13,252 nucleotides of DNA from Loktanella sp. UBA3435 (GCA_002378665.1 DFSO01000087.1:1098-14349), one strand, 5' to 3'; counted from the first letter of the stretch, positions 1 through 8,191 are shown. The notes: generated by a model from the letters alone, not told the origin. Translations and numbers: made by a program.

Positions 1-2687
1 AACTTATTTCCCGATCCACAGGGGCAAGGATCGTTGCGGCTTGGGCTGCCCCAAGTCTCTGGATTATCCTCAACAAAGCCTTCGCGCGCCGTAGACCCTG
101 TACCCGTTTCATCAGATGTCGCACGGGCAACCGCTTGGCCTTGGGCTTCTGCAGCGGCGGCTTGCTGGGCACGCATCTGCTCAATCAATTTCTGCTGCTC
201 TTCAGGCGAAATCGGACGGATTTGCCCAAGTTTTTGGGTCACTTCAGTGCGCAAACTATCCAACAGACGCTCGAACAATTGGAACCCTTCGGTTTTGTAT
301 TCGTTCAGCGGATCACGCTGGGCATAGCCACGGAAGCCTACAACAGCACGCAGGTGTTCGAGCGTCAAAAGATGCTCACGCCATTTGCCATCAATCGTCT
401 GCAAAAGAATCTGCTTTTCGATGTTGCGCATGGTCTCGTCACCAAAGCTCGCGGCCTTTTCTGCCATATATTTGTCCGAAGCTTCCTCAAGACGCGTCCT
501 GATCACATCGTCGTCCACGCCTTCTTCTTCGGCCCACTTCATCACCGGCTCATCGATTCCCAACTGGGCAATCACATCAGCATAGAGCCCCTCAGTATTC
601 CACTGATCGGCATAGGATTTCGGCGGCATGTGTTCGTGGACCAGATCGTCAATCACCTGATGGCGCATGTCGGCCACGATGTCGGACAGGTCCGAGGCTT
701 CCATGATGTCGCGGCGCTGGGTAAAGATCACCTTGCGCTGCTCGTTCATCACATCGTCAAACTTCAAAAGCTGCTTACGAATGTCAAAGTTACGGCCTTC
801 AACCTTCGCCTGCGCGCGCTCTAGCGATTTGTTAACCCAAGGGTGAATAATCGCTTCGCCCTCTTTCATGCCAAGCGAAGACAGAACCTTGTCCAAACGC
901 TCGGACCCGAAAATGCGCATAAGATCGTCTTCAAGTGACAAGAAGAACGACGACCGACCCGGATCACCCTGACGGCCAGAACGTCCGCGCAACTGGTTAT
1001 CAATGCGGCGGCTTTCATGGCGCTCTGTCGCAAGAACAAAAAGACCACCGGCCTCTTTGACCTTGATCTTCGCTTCGGCAACCTCGGCCTCCATCTCGGC
1101 ACGCACGGTCTCAGGATCTGCATCGGGCTTCTCTGCCAAGGTTTGCAAAACGCGCATCTCGACGTTGCCGCCAAGCTGAATATCGGTCCCGCGACCCGCC
1201 ATGTTCGTGGCAATCGTCACGGCGCCAAACTTACCCGCATCCGCAATGATCTGTGCTTCTTGCTCGTGCTGGCGAGCGTTCAAAACGTTGTGCTTGATAC
1301 CCTCAGCCGTCAGCAATTGCGCCAAAAACTCGGACTTCTCAATCGAAGTTGTACCAACAAGGATCGGCTGGCCCTTTTCATGGGCAACCTTGATCTCTTT
1401 GACAACACCGTCAAATTTCTCACGTGCGGTGCGGTAAACCTGATCATGCTCGTCTTGACGCGCAATAGGGCGGTTGGTCGGAACTTCGACAACACCAAGC
1501 CCGTAAATCTCCATGAATTCTTCTGCCTCGGTCAAGGCAGTACCCGTCATACCCGACAGCCTGCTGTAGAGGCGGAAATAGTTTTGGAAAGTAACAGACG
1601 CGAGCGTGACGTTCTCGGCTTTGACCGCGACGCCTTCTTTGGCTTCAATCGCTTGGTGCAAACCATCCGACAGACGACGGCCAGCCATCATGCGGCCCGT
1701 AAATTCGTCAATCAGCACAACTTCATTGTCGCGCACGATGTAATCTTTATCGCGTGCAAACATTTTATGGGCGCGCAGACCTTGGGAAAGGTGGTGCACC
1801 AATGTGCTGCTTTCAGGATCATAAAGGGTCTGACCCTCAGGCAACAAACCAACTACAGACAAACGTTCCTCAAGGAAATCGTTGCCCTCATCGGTAAAGG
1901 TGGCCTGCTTCACCTTTTCATCAATCGTATAGTGCTCGTCTTTGAGATCAGGCACGATCTTGTCGATCTGACGGTACATTTCTGCGCGATCCTGTGCAGG
2001 GCCAGAAATGATCAGCGGCGTGCGGGCTTCGTCGATCAGGATCGAGTCGACCTCATCCACAATCGCAAAGTTATGCGGGCGCTGATAAATCTGGGACAAC
2101 TCGGACTTCATGTTGTCGCGCAGGTAATCAAAGCCAAGCTCGTTGTTGGTGGCGTAGGTCACGTCACACAGATAAGCGGCCTTTTTCTCGCCTTCGGGTT
2201 GCTGCGGATAAACAACGCCGGTGGTCATGCCAAGCGCGGTATAAACCTTGCTCATCCACTCAGCGTCGCGTTTCGCAAGATAGTCGTTCACGGTCACGAT
2301 ATGCACGCCCTTGCCCGACAGCGCGTTCAGGTAGGCAGGGAAAGTCGCAACAAGGGTTTTACCCTCACCTGTCTTCATCTCAGAGATGTTACCCTGATGC
2401 AGGAAAATGCCACCCATAAGCTGCGTATCAAATCCACGCAGACCAAGCGCACGGCGCGCGGCCTCGCGGCAGTTGGCAAATGCTTCTGGCAGCATATCAT
2501 CGAGGTTTTCACCACCCTGCACGCGGGTCTGAAACTCGCGGGTTTTCTGAATAATACCCTCATCCGTCAGAGCCTGAAATTCTGGCTCCAGCGCATTGAT
2601 CTTATCGACCAATGGACGCACCGATTTCACTTTGCGGTCATTGGCCGTGCCAAACACCTTTTTGGCAATTTTTCCGAAACCCAGCAT
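1..2687 (-). CDS. secA: Preprotein translocase ATPase SecA (3' end cut by window edge)
   Basis: SecA is the cytoplasmic motor that drives unfolded preproteins through SecYEG. The minus-strand frame is open from ATG at 2687 to the window edge, giving 895 full codons. Visible motifs: Walker A GEGKT at residues 107-111, the DEVD box at 211-214 followed by SILIDEARTPLIISG, IDEFTGRMMAGRR near 320, MAGRGTDI at 496-503, and LRGRSGRQGDPG near 565. The C-terminal tail has an Ala/Gln-rich linker and the start of the zinc-binding SEC-C motif, DPCPCGSGNK, with Cys888 and Cys890; the later Cys-His pair lies outside the window. SecA of this group is about 900 residues, so only a few codons are missing. The 2687 start gives MLGFGKIAKK and has GGAG five bases upstream; an in-frame ATG at 2723 has no such site. 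I checked most of the frame by hand and found no frameshift. Confidence 0.97.
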   Translation of the reverse strand, partial: MLGFGKIAKKVFGTANDRKVKSVRPLVDKINALEPEFQALTDEGIIQKTREFQTRVQGGENLDDMLPEAFANCREAARRALGLRGFDTQLMGGIFLHQGNISEMKTGEGKTLVATFPAYLNALSGKGVHIVTVNDYLAKRDAEWMSKVYTALGMTTGVVYPQQPEGEKKAAYLCDVTYATNNELGFDYLRDNMKSELSQIYQRPHNFAIVDEVDSILIDEARTPLIISGPAQDRAEMYRQIDKIVPDLKDEHYTIDEKVKQATFTDEGNDFLEERLSVVGLLPEGQTLYDPESSTLVHHLSQGLRAHKMFARDKDYIVRDNEVVLIDEFTGRMMAGRRLSDGLHQAIEAKEGVAVKAENVTLASVTFQNYFRLYSRLSGMTGTALTEAEEFMEIYGLGVVEVPTNRPIARQDEHDQVYRTAREKFDGVVKEIKVAHEKGQPILVGTTSIEKSEFLAQLLTAEGIKHNVLNARQHEQEAQIIADAGKFGAVTIATNMAGRGTDIQLGGNVEMRVLQTLAEKPDADPETVRAEMEAEVAEAKIKVKEAGGLFVLATERHESRRIDNQLRGRSGRQGDPGRSSFFLSLEDDLMRIFGSERLDKVLSSLGMKEGEAIIHPWVNKSLERAQAKVEGRNFDIRKQLLKFDDVMNEQRKVIFTQRRDIMEASDLSDIVADMRHQVIDDLVHEHMPPKSYADQWNTEGLYADVIAQLGIDEPVMKWAEEEGVDDDVIRTRLEEASDKYMAEKAASFGDETMRNIEKQILLQTIDGKWREHLLTLEHLRAVVGFRGYAQRDPLNEYKTEGFQLFERLLDSLRTEVTQKLGQIRPISPEEQQKLIEQMRAQQAAAAEAQGQAVARATSDETGTGSTAREGFVEDNPETWGSPSRNDPCPCGSGNK

Positions 2688-2742
2688 ATTTTCTCCGACG
2701 GCGCGATTACGCGCTACTTTCATGTTATTGCGAGGAGGTCGC

Positions 2743-2771
2743 TTGTAGGCCAACGGTAGGCCATTTACATA
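2743..2771 (+). promoter_or_regulatory. Possible promoter of the isomerase-argJ-mutT run
   Basis: TTGTAG at 2743-2748 and TACATA at 2766-2771 are separated by 17 bases. Each hexamer matches only about half of the sigma-70 consensus, so this is a weak call. It would give a leader of roughly 95 bases before the isomerase start at 2873. Two direct repeats overlap it and could be an operator. Confidence 0.3.
2745..2763. repeat. Tandem GTAGGCCA pair in the secA/isomerase divergent region
   Basis: GTAGGCCA occurs at 2745-2752 and again at 2756-2763, 11 bp apart, which is about one helical turn, so both copies lie on the same DNA face. Read on the secA strand the unit is TGGCCTAC, preceded by T in one copy, giving a TTGGCC hexamer that could act as a -35. 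A dimeric regulator site is possible, but the short repeat could also be chance. Confidence 0.4.
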
Positions 2772-2837
2772 AGGGCCAAGGCCAGCCCCCTCAAAGGCTT
2801 TAATCGGATGTAAGGGGCCGGATATGCAGTGTCAACG

Positions 2838-2853
2838 CCGTGGCCCTCCACGG
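2838..2853 (+). other. Short hairpin in the isomerase leader
   Basis: CCGTGG at 2838-2843 and CCACGG at 2848-2853 form a 6-bp stem with a CCCT loop, ending about 20 bases before the isomerase ATG and just ahead of its Shine-Dalgarno. It has no T-run, so it is not a terminator. It might stabilise the transcript or affect ribosome access; it could also be chance in GC-rich DNA. Confidence 0.25.
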
Positions 2854-2872
2854 CTCATCAAGGGAACGTTTA

Positions 2873-3715
2873 ATGCTGAAACATGCAACATTTTTTGGGG
2901 CAATGGCCCTTTCATTGGCCGCAACGGGTGTTTTTGCCGAGGGCGAGACAGCCGCGACGGTCGTTGCAACCGTTGACGGCACAGAAATTACACTCGGTCA
3001 GATGATCATTGCGCGCGCGCAATTGCCCCAACAATACGCCCAATTGCCCGATGATGTGCTTTTTGAAGGTATCCTTGACCAGCTAGTGCAGCAGCAAGTT
3101 TTGGCTGACGGCTTTGGCGAGGCACCTGCCCGCGTCGATTATGCGATCACAAACGAGCGCCGCTCGCTGCTAGCTGGTGAAGAAATCAACCGCATTACCA
3201 TGACGACTGTGACCGAAGAGGCGGTGAAAGCAGCCTACGACGCAAAGTTCGCAGATTCAGCGCCCAGCACGGAATATAACGCGTCTCACCTTCTTGTTGA
3301 AACCGAAGAAGAGGCGTTGGCTGCCAAAGCACGTATCGACGCTGGCGAAGATTTCGCAACCGTTGCCAAAGAGGTCTCAACAGGCCCGACTGGTCCAAAC
3401 GGCGGCAACCTTGGTTGGTTCGGCGCAGGTCAAATGGTTCCTGAATTTGAGGAAGCCGTGAAAGCGATGTCGCCCGGTGAGGTCTCCGAGCCTGTAAAAA
3501 CACAATTCGGCTGGCATGTCGTCACCCTGCTCGAAACCCGCAACGCAGAGGCACCCGCACTCGAAGACGTACAGCAGGAAATCTTCGCAGAGGTCCAAGA
3601 GGCCGCAATCCAAGCGCGCTTGGTCGAACTCAAAGATGCAGCCGAGATCACCCTGCCAGAGCCTGACGCCTTTGATCCGACCCTTATCAGCAACATTGAC
3701 CTCCTAGGAGAGTAA
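2873..3715 (+). CDS. Secreted parvulin-type peptidyl-prolyl cis-trans isomerase
   Basis: This 280-residue protein has an N-terminal signal peptide (residues 1-22, MLKHATFF then a hydrophobic stretch ending VFA, predicted cut before Glu23). An N-terminal chaperone-like region (about 25-130) follows, then one parvulin domain at about 136-224. The parvulin signature is clear: NASHLLVETEEEA, then GPNGGNLGWFGAGQMVPEFE and QFGWHVVTLLE. It should catalyse cis-trans isomerisation of prolyl bonds in exported proteins in the periplasm, like PpiC/SurA/PrsA-type enzymes; no lipobox is seen. I chose ATG 2873 because it begins the signal peptide directly and follows AAGGGAAC; an upstream in-frame GTG at 2840 would put 11 charged or polar residues before it. 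It is divergent to secA and lies 3 bases ahead of argJ. The exact subfamily name is uncertain. Confidence 0.92.
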   Translation: MLKHATFFGAMALSLAATGVFAEGETAATVVATVDGTEITLGQMIIARAQLPQQYAQLPDDVLFEGILDQLVQQQVLADGFGEAPARVDYAITNERRSLLAGEEINRITMTTVTEEAVKAAYDAKFADSAPSTEYNASHLLVETEEEALAAKARIDAGEDFATVAKEVSTGPTGPNGGNLGWFGAGQMVPEFEEAVKAMSPGEVSEPVKTQFGWHVVTLLETRNAEAPALEDVQQEIFAEVQEAAIQARLVELKDAAEITLPEPDAFDPTLISNIDLLGE

Positions 3716-3718
3716 CCC

Positions 3719-4933
3719 ATGTCCATTTCACCCCTCGCACCAGCCTCCTTTCCTGACCTACCCGTCATTGACGGCGTGACTTTTGCGGCGGCCGCTGCTG
3801 GGGTGAAACGCGCAGATAGGGTCGACGTTATGTTGGCCCTTCTCGCGGAAAGCTCATCCGTGGCGGGGGTTTTCACGACCTCCTCCACGCGCTCCGCCAA
3901 CGTGCTTGATTGCCAACGCAAACTGGCGCTGGGCACATCTGGCCCTGCCGCGATCCTCGTGAACTCTGGCAACTCTAACGCCTTCACAGGCAAGCTGGGC
4001 GAGGCCTCAGTGGCGGCTCTCGCCAAAGGCGTATCTGACCTTTGCAACGTCGACGTCAACCGCGTCTTCACTGCCTCCACAGGTGTCATCGGCCAGCCAT
4101 TGCCGCATGAAAAGATCGTGGCGAAACTTGGCGAGCTACGCGAAAACCAGTCGGCCGAGAACCTGTCCGACGCCGCCCGCGCCATTATGACGACAGATAC
4201 CTTCCCAAAGGGATCGACAAAAACAGTCTCTATTAAAGGCAAATCTGTCAAAATCGCAGGCATCGCCAAAGGCTCAGGCATGATCGCGCCAGACATGGCC
4301 ACCATGCTCGTCTACATCTTCACCGACGGCCAAATCGCCCAAGCCGACTTGCAAGCGCTGGTCTCAAAGCACAACGCAAAAACCTTCAACTGCATCACCG
4401 TAGATAGCGACACCTCGACCTCCGACAGCCTGATGATCGCCGCAACAGGCCGCTCTGGCGTCGATGTGACAGGCAACGCAGACTTCTCCGACGCTCTGCA
4501 TGAAATCATGCTCGATCTTGCCCAACAGGTCGTGCGCGACGGCGAAGGCGCGACCAAGTTCGTGACCATCAACGTGACTGGCGCGGCGTCCGACAGCGAT
4601 GCGCGCCTTGTTGCGATGTCCACCGCGAACTCCCCGCTGGTAAAAACCGCCATCGCTGGTGAAGATCCGAACTGGGGTCGTATTGTTGCCGCTGTCGGTA
4701 AATCAGGCGCAGCCGCCGACCGCGACCTGCTCACCATTCACTTTGGCGACGTGCTTGTCGCCGAAAACGGCTGGGTCGCACCGTCTTACACCGAAGAAGC
4801 AGGGGCCGCGTTGATGAAAGAGCAAGACATCGCCATCAACATTGGCCTCGGCCTCGGTGACGGCAAATGCACCGTCTGGACCTGCGACCTCACACACCAG
4901 TACATCACGATCAACGCGGACTACCGCTCGTGA
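3719..4933 (+). CDS. argJ: Glutamate N-acetyltransferase / ornithine acetyltransferase ArgJ
   Basis: ArgJ transfers the acetyl group of N-acetylornithine to glutamate, recycling acetyl in arginine biosynthesis; some members also use acetyl-CoA. The 404-residue length is typical. The family's self-cleavage site is visible in KGSGMIAPDMATMLVYIFTD: cleavage is expected between Ala194 and Thr195, with Thr195 becoming the N-terminal nucleophile of the beta chain. The oxyanion-hole region is STGVIGQPLP (Thr121, Gly122). Other hallmarks are AILVNSGNSNAFTG near 78-91, DSDTSTSD, and GEDPNWGRI in the C-terminal half. It is cytoplasmic. AGGAG lies about 10 bases before the ATG and overlaps the end of the isomerase gene, so translation is probably coupled. 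The stop overlaps the start of the next gene. Whether it is mono- or bifunctional cannot be read from the sequence. Confidence 0.97.
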   Translation: MSISPLAPASFPDLPVIDGVTFAAAAAGVKRADRVDVMLALLAESSSVAGVFTTSSTRSANVLDCQRKLALGTSGPAAILVNSGNSNAFTGKLGEASVAALAKGVSDLCNVDVNRVFTASTGVIGQPLPHEKIVAKLGELRENQSAENLSDAARAIMTTDTFPKGSTKTVSIKGKSVKIAGIAKGSGMIAPDMATMLVYIFTDGQIAQADLQALVSKHNAKTFNCITVDSDTSTSDSLMIAATGRSGVDVTGNADFSDALHEIMLDLAQQVVRDGEGATKFVTINVTGAASDSDARLVAMSTANSPLVKTAIAGEDPNWGRIVAAVGKSGAAADRDLLTIHFGDVLVAENGWVAPSYTEEAGAALMKEQDIAINIGLGLGDGKCTVWTCDLTHQYITINADYRS

Positions 4934-5328
4934 AAACGCTGCTCGTCTCTGCCGTAGCTCTCATCGACACAGACGGGCGGATCCTCCTCGCCCAGCGCCC
5001 CGAGGGAAAATCTCTCGCGGGGCTCTGGGAATTTCCGGGCGGCAAAGTGGAACAAGGCGAAACGCCCGAAATCGCCCTGATCCGCGAACTGCAAGAAGAA
5101 CTCGGCATCAATACTTGGACGAGCTGCCTCGCACCACTCACTTTCGCCAGTCACAGCTACGACGACTTCCACCTGCTGATGCCACTCTTCGCCTGCCGCC
5201 GCTGGGAAGGCACACCGCAACCCCGCGAAGGCCAGGTCCTCAAATGGGTCCACGCACACGACCTGCGCGACTACCCCATGCCCCCCGCAGACATCCCCCT
5301 GATCCCGATTTTACGGGATTGGTTGTGA
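4930..5328 (+). CDS. mutT: MutT-type Nudix hydrolase (8-oxo-dGTP diphosphatase-like)
   Basis: This 132-residue protein carries a perfect Nudix box at residues 38-60, G-x5-E-x7-REL-x-EE-x-GI, preceded by the MutT-like phrase LAGLWEFPGGK. The family hydrolyses nucleoside triphosphates, and MutT proper removes oxidised dGTP to prevent A:T to C:G transversions. GTG at 4930 is chosen because it makes a GTGA overlap with the argJ stop and gives VKTLLVSAVALID, the normal first beta strand of MutT; starting at the upstream in-frame ATG (4867) would add 21 residues translated out of frame from argJ. No strong Shine-Dalgarno is seen, which fits coupling to argJ termination. Substrate assignment among Nudix enzymes is by similarity of the motif context only. 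Confidence 0.92.
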   Translation: MKTLLVSAVALIDTDGRILLAQRPEGKSLAGLWEFPGGKVEQGETPEIALIRELQEELGINTWTSCLAPLTFASHSYDDFHLLMPLFACRRWEGTPQPREGQVLKWVHAHDLRDYPMPPADIPLIPILRDWL

Positions 5329-5421
5329 AGCAGCCCAGTGGTAGATGATTGCTTCTAGCCTCTAGTTAAATGGTCGATAGGTCCATAGAGACATTATGGC
5401 GCTCAACAATTTGGCGGCAAA

Positions 5422-5571
5422 ATGAAGTTTGCGCGTACAGTTGGATTGACCGTTATCATACTTGTTGGACTGATTTGGCTAATCGACAAGATCTTTCTTC
5501 ATCAGGGTAACTGTCTAGATGCTGGCGGTCGTTGGGAAGTCGATAGTCAAAGTTGTGATTTGGGAATGTAG
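5422..5571 (+). CDS. Small single-pass membrane protein with a two-cysteine tail (49 aa)
   Basis: The ORF gives 49 residues. After MKFAR comes a hydrophobic segment at about 6-21 (TVGLTVIILVGLIWLI), long enough to cross the membrane once. A polar tail follows with CLDAGGRWEVDSQSC at 31-45. The basic N-terminus suggests N-in, so Cys31 and Cys45 would face the periplasm and could form a disulfide. The pattern C-L-D-x-G-G-x-W-x6-C resembles tails I have seen in small uncharacterised proteobacterial proteins, but I know no function for it. GGCGG lies shortly before the ATG as a weak ribosome site. It sits 93 bases after mutT and ends 62 bases before the shared terminator, so it could be the last gene of the isomerase-argJ-mutT transcript or have its own promoter. 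Confidence 0.65.
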   Translation: MKFARTVGLTVIILVGLIWLIDKIFLHQGNCLDAGGRWEVDSQSCDLGM

Positions 5572-5633
5572 GCCCATGAGTGGTCCATTGTTCGAAGTTC
5601 CGTGCATCCGCCACTCCCACTGTTCACGAAAAC

Positions 5634-5667
5634 AAAAAAGGGCGGTCCAAACGGACCGCCCTTTTTT
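5634..5667. terminator. Bidirectional intrinsic terminator between convergent transcripts
   Basis: GGGCGGTCC at 5640-5648 pairs perfectly with GGACCGCCC at 5653-5661 around an AAAC loop. The stem is flanked by six A on the left (5634-5639) and six T on the right (5662-5667), so either strand yields a GC-rich hairpin followed by a U-tract. It lies 20 bases after the infB stop and 62 bases after the stop of the 49-aa gene, and probably ends both transcripts. Confidence 0.93.
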
Positions 5668-5686
5668 CTAACTCAATCGCAACGGA

Positions 5687-8191
5687 TTAAAGGTTACGCT
5701 CAACCGATTCGCGCTCGAAGATTTCGATCACGTCGTCTGGACGGATGTCCTCATAGTTCTCGAACGCCATACCACATTCCTGACCGGACTGTACTTCAGG
5801 CACTTCATCCTTAAAGCGCTTGAGCGTCTTGAGCGTACCTTCGTGGATAACCACGTTATCACGCAGCAAACGGACACCAGCGGAACGACGGGCAACACCC
5901 TCGGTCACGATACAACCAGCGATCTTACCAACGTTAGAGACCTTAAAGACCTCTTTGATCTTGGCATAACCGATGAACTTTTCGCGGATTTCAGCAGAGA
6001 GGAGGCCAGAAGCCGCCGCTTTCACATCGTCCACAAGATCGTAGATGACCGAATAGTAACGGATCTCAACGCCCTTTTGGTTGGCTGTTTGACGGGCGGA
6101 CGCATTCGCACGCACGTTAAAGCCAAACACAGGGGCGCCAGAGGCCTCGGCCAGACCGATATCGGATTCCGTGATCGCACCAACACCAGAGTGTAGGACG
6201 CGCACGCGCACCTCATCATTGCCGATTTTCTCCATCGCTTGCACAATCGCTTCGGCAGAACCCTGAACGTCAGCTTTCACCAAGATTGGCAATTCGCTCA
6301 TGGTCTCGCTTGATTTCGCGTTCGCCATCAACTGGTCAAGCGTCACAGCAGCACCAGCCGCCGCACGTTTGTCCTTAGCCGCTTTCGCACGGTATTCAGC
6401 AATCTCGCGCGCTTGCGCTTCGGTCGAAGTCACGTTCAAAACGTCACCCGCTTCAGGTGTGCCGTTCAGGCCCAAGACCTCAACAGGAACAGATGGGCCA
6501 GCTTCGTCAATGCGATCGCCCTTATCGTTGATCAGCGCACGAACCTTACCCCACTGCTCGCCAACAACAAAAATGTCGCCTTTGCGCAATGTTCCGTTCT
6601 GGACCAGAACCGTGGCAACAGGACCGCGACCAACATCAAGCTGGGCCTCGATCACAGCGCCAGAAGCGGCACGATTTGGATTTGCCTTCAGTTCCAGAAT
6701 TTCCGCCTGAAGTGCAATCGCCTCAAGCAATTCTGGCAAACCCTCGCCCGTCACAGCAGAGACTTCAACGTCCTGCACGTCACCAGACATGGCCTCAACA
6801 ACAACCTCGTGCTGCAACAAGTCGGTGCGCACTTTGGTCGGGTTGGCGGCTGGACGGTCACATTTGTTGATCGCGATGATCATTGGAACCTTGGCTGCTT
6901 TGGCGTGGTGAATAGCCTCGACTGTTTGCGGCATAACCGCATCGTCGGCTGCAACAACCAGAACAACAATATCCGTCACCTGAGCACCACGGGCACGCAT
7001 CGACGTAAACGCCGCGTGACCCGGAGTATCGAGGAACGACAACAACTGACCGCTATCGGTTGTGACCTGATAGGCACCGATGTGCTGCGTGATGCCGCCC
7101 GCTTCGCCCGCAACAACGCGGGTTTTGCGGATCGCATCCAGCAAGGATGTCTTACCATGGTCAACGTGACCCATGATCGTGATGATCGGTGCGCGATCAA
7201 CCAGATCCTTAGGATCGTCTTTGATCTGGTCGATGACCTGCTCAACGTCAGCATCGGAAACGCGGACAACCTTGTGGCCGAATTCCTCGATGATCAGTTC
7301 CGCAGTATCGGCGTCAATTGTCTGTGTCTGAGTCGCCATGATGCCGTTGTTCATCAACGCCTTCACAACATCAGAAACGCGCTCGGTCATACGAATAGCA
7401 AGCTCGGCAACGGTGATCGTCTCAGGCAGAGACACGTCGCGGAAAACCTTTTCACGTTCAACCGATCCACCCATTGCTTTCGCACGGGCACGGTCTTGCT
7501 TGCGTTTCATCGCAGCCATTGAACGCTGGCGACCACCTTCGCGGCCAGTCAACGCATCGTTCAACGTCAGCTTACCACCACGGCGGCCAGCATCATCATC
7601 GCGTGTTGGCTTGCCCTTGTTGGCATCTGCGGCACGGTTGTCCTTCTCGCGGTCAACCTTACGGGCCGCAGAGGATGGACGCGAGAATTCTGTCTCACCC
7701 GGAGGCGCATCAACAGGGCCACTTACGGCTTCTGGTGCGTTCTTTGCAGCTTTGGCTTTTTCAGCCTTCAGACGCTTGCGCTCTTCCTCTTCGGCTTTCG
7801 CCTTGAGGCTTTCCTCGCGCTCACGGTCTTCGGCCTCTTTGGCTTCTAACTCGGCACGGCGCTGTTCGCGCTCGGCTGCACGCTCTGCCTCTTCGGCCTC
7901 ACGCTTTGCGGCTTCTTCGGTCTCACGGGCTTTGGACATTGCCAAAGCCTTCATGCGACGTGCCAATTCCACATCAGAAATGCCCGCAGGCCGCTTTGAT
8001 GGATCACCACCGACAGGCATTGCAGGGCCACCCGTCGCAGGCTTTGCCGCACCAGGTTTCGGGACCACAACGCGCTTGCGTTTGGTTTCTACGACCACGT
8101 TCTTCGTGCGTCCGTGGCTGAAGCTCTGCTTCACATTGCTTGGGCGCGAACCGCCAAGACCAAGTGGCTTTTTACCGTCGTTATCGCTCAT
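5687..8191 (-). CDS. infB: Translation initiation factor IF-2
   Basis: IF2 is the GTPase that places initiator tRNA on the 30S subunit and promotes 50S joining. The 834-residue protein starts MSDNDGKKPLGLGG, a start common in alphaproteobacteria. A highly charged, Ala/Glu/Lys/Arg-rich segment (about 75-150) looks like a long helix and leads into a basic, disordered linker up to about 250. A second IF2 N-terminal region (about 255-315, SLPETITVAELA) precedes the GTPase. G motifs are clear: GHVDHGKT at 341-348, GGITQHIGAY at 365-374, DTPGH at 388-392, NKCD at 442-445 and SAV at 478-480. Domains II, III and the fMet-tRNA-binding C domain follow, ending ESVERNL. The ATG overlaps the ylxR stop as ATGA, indicating coupled translation; AAGGA lies upstream. 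It is the last gene of the rimP operon and ends 20 bases before the shared terminator. Confidence 0.98.
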   Translation of the reverse strand: MSDNDGKKPLGLGGSRPSNVKQSFSHGRTKNVVVETKRKRVVVPKPGAAKPATGGPAMPVGGDPSKRPAGISDVELARRMKALAMSKARETEEAAKREAEEAERAAEREQRRAELEAKEAEDREREESLKAKAEEEERKRLKAEKAKAAKNAPEAVSGPVDAPPGETEFSRPSSAARKVDREKDNRAADANKGKPTRDDDAGRRGGKLTLNDALTGREGGRQRSMAAMKRKQDRARAKAMGGSVEREKVFRDVSLPETITVAELAIRMTERVSDVVKALMNNGIMATQTQTIDADTAELIIEEFGHKVVRVSDADVEQVIDQIKDDPKDLVDRAPIITIMGHVDHGKTSLLDAIRKTRVVAGEAGGITQHIGAYQVTTDSGQLLSFLDTPGHAAFTSMRARGAQVTDIVVLVVAADDAVMPQTVEAIHHAKAAKVPMIIAINKCDRPAANPTKVRTDLLQHEVVVEAMSGDVQDVEVSAVTGEGLPELLEAIALQAEILELKANPNRAASGAVIEAQLDVGRGPVATVLVQNGTLRKGDIFVVGEQWGKVRALINDKGDRIDEAGPSVPVEVLGLNGTPEAGDVLNVTSTEAQAREIAEYRAKAAKDKRAAAGAAVTLDQLMANAKSSETMSELPILVKADVQGSAEAIVQAMEKIGNDEVRVRVLHSGVGAITESDIGLAEASGAPVFGFNVRANASARQTANQKGVEIRYYSVIYDLVDDVKAAASGLLSAEIREKFIGYAKIKEVFKVSNVGKIAGCIVTEGVARRSAGVRLLRDNVVIHEGTLKTLKRFKDEVPEVQSGQECGMAFENYEDIRPDDVIEIFERESVERNL

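Noticed and set aside
1017..2759. A 580-codon open frame on the plus strand opposite secA
   Set aside because: It lies wholly antisense to an intact secA, has no recognisable domain and looks like the codon-bias shadow of the real gene.
3430..4305. A 291-codon minus-strand frame across the isomerase and argJ
   Set aside because: It crosses two well-supported genes in antisense and resembles no family I know.
4867..4929. Upstream ATG start for mutT
   Set aside because: It would lie inside argJ in another frame and add 21 residues that no MutT needs; GTG 4930 gives the standard N-terminus and a GTGA overlap.
5576..5671. A 31-codon plus-strand frame starting at ATG 5576
   Set aside because: It runs straight through the terminator hairpin and has no ribosome site.
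6413..7522. A 369-codon plus-strand frame opposite infB, and a 315-codon one at 7338-8285
   Set aside because: Both are antisense to intact infB/ylxR, low in recognisable structure and rich in Arg, Ser and Asn runs typical of shadow frames.
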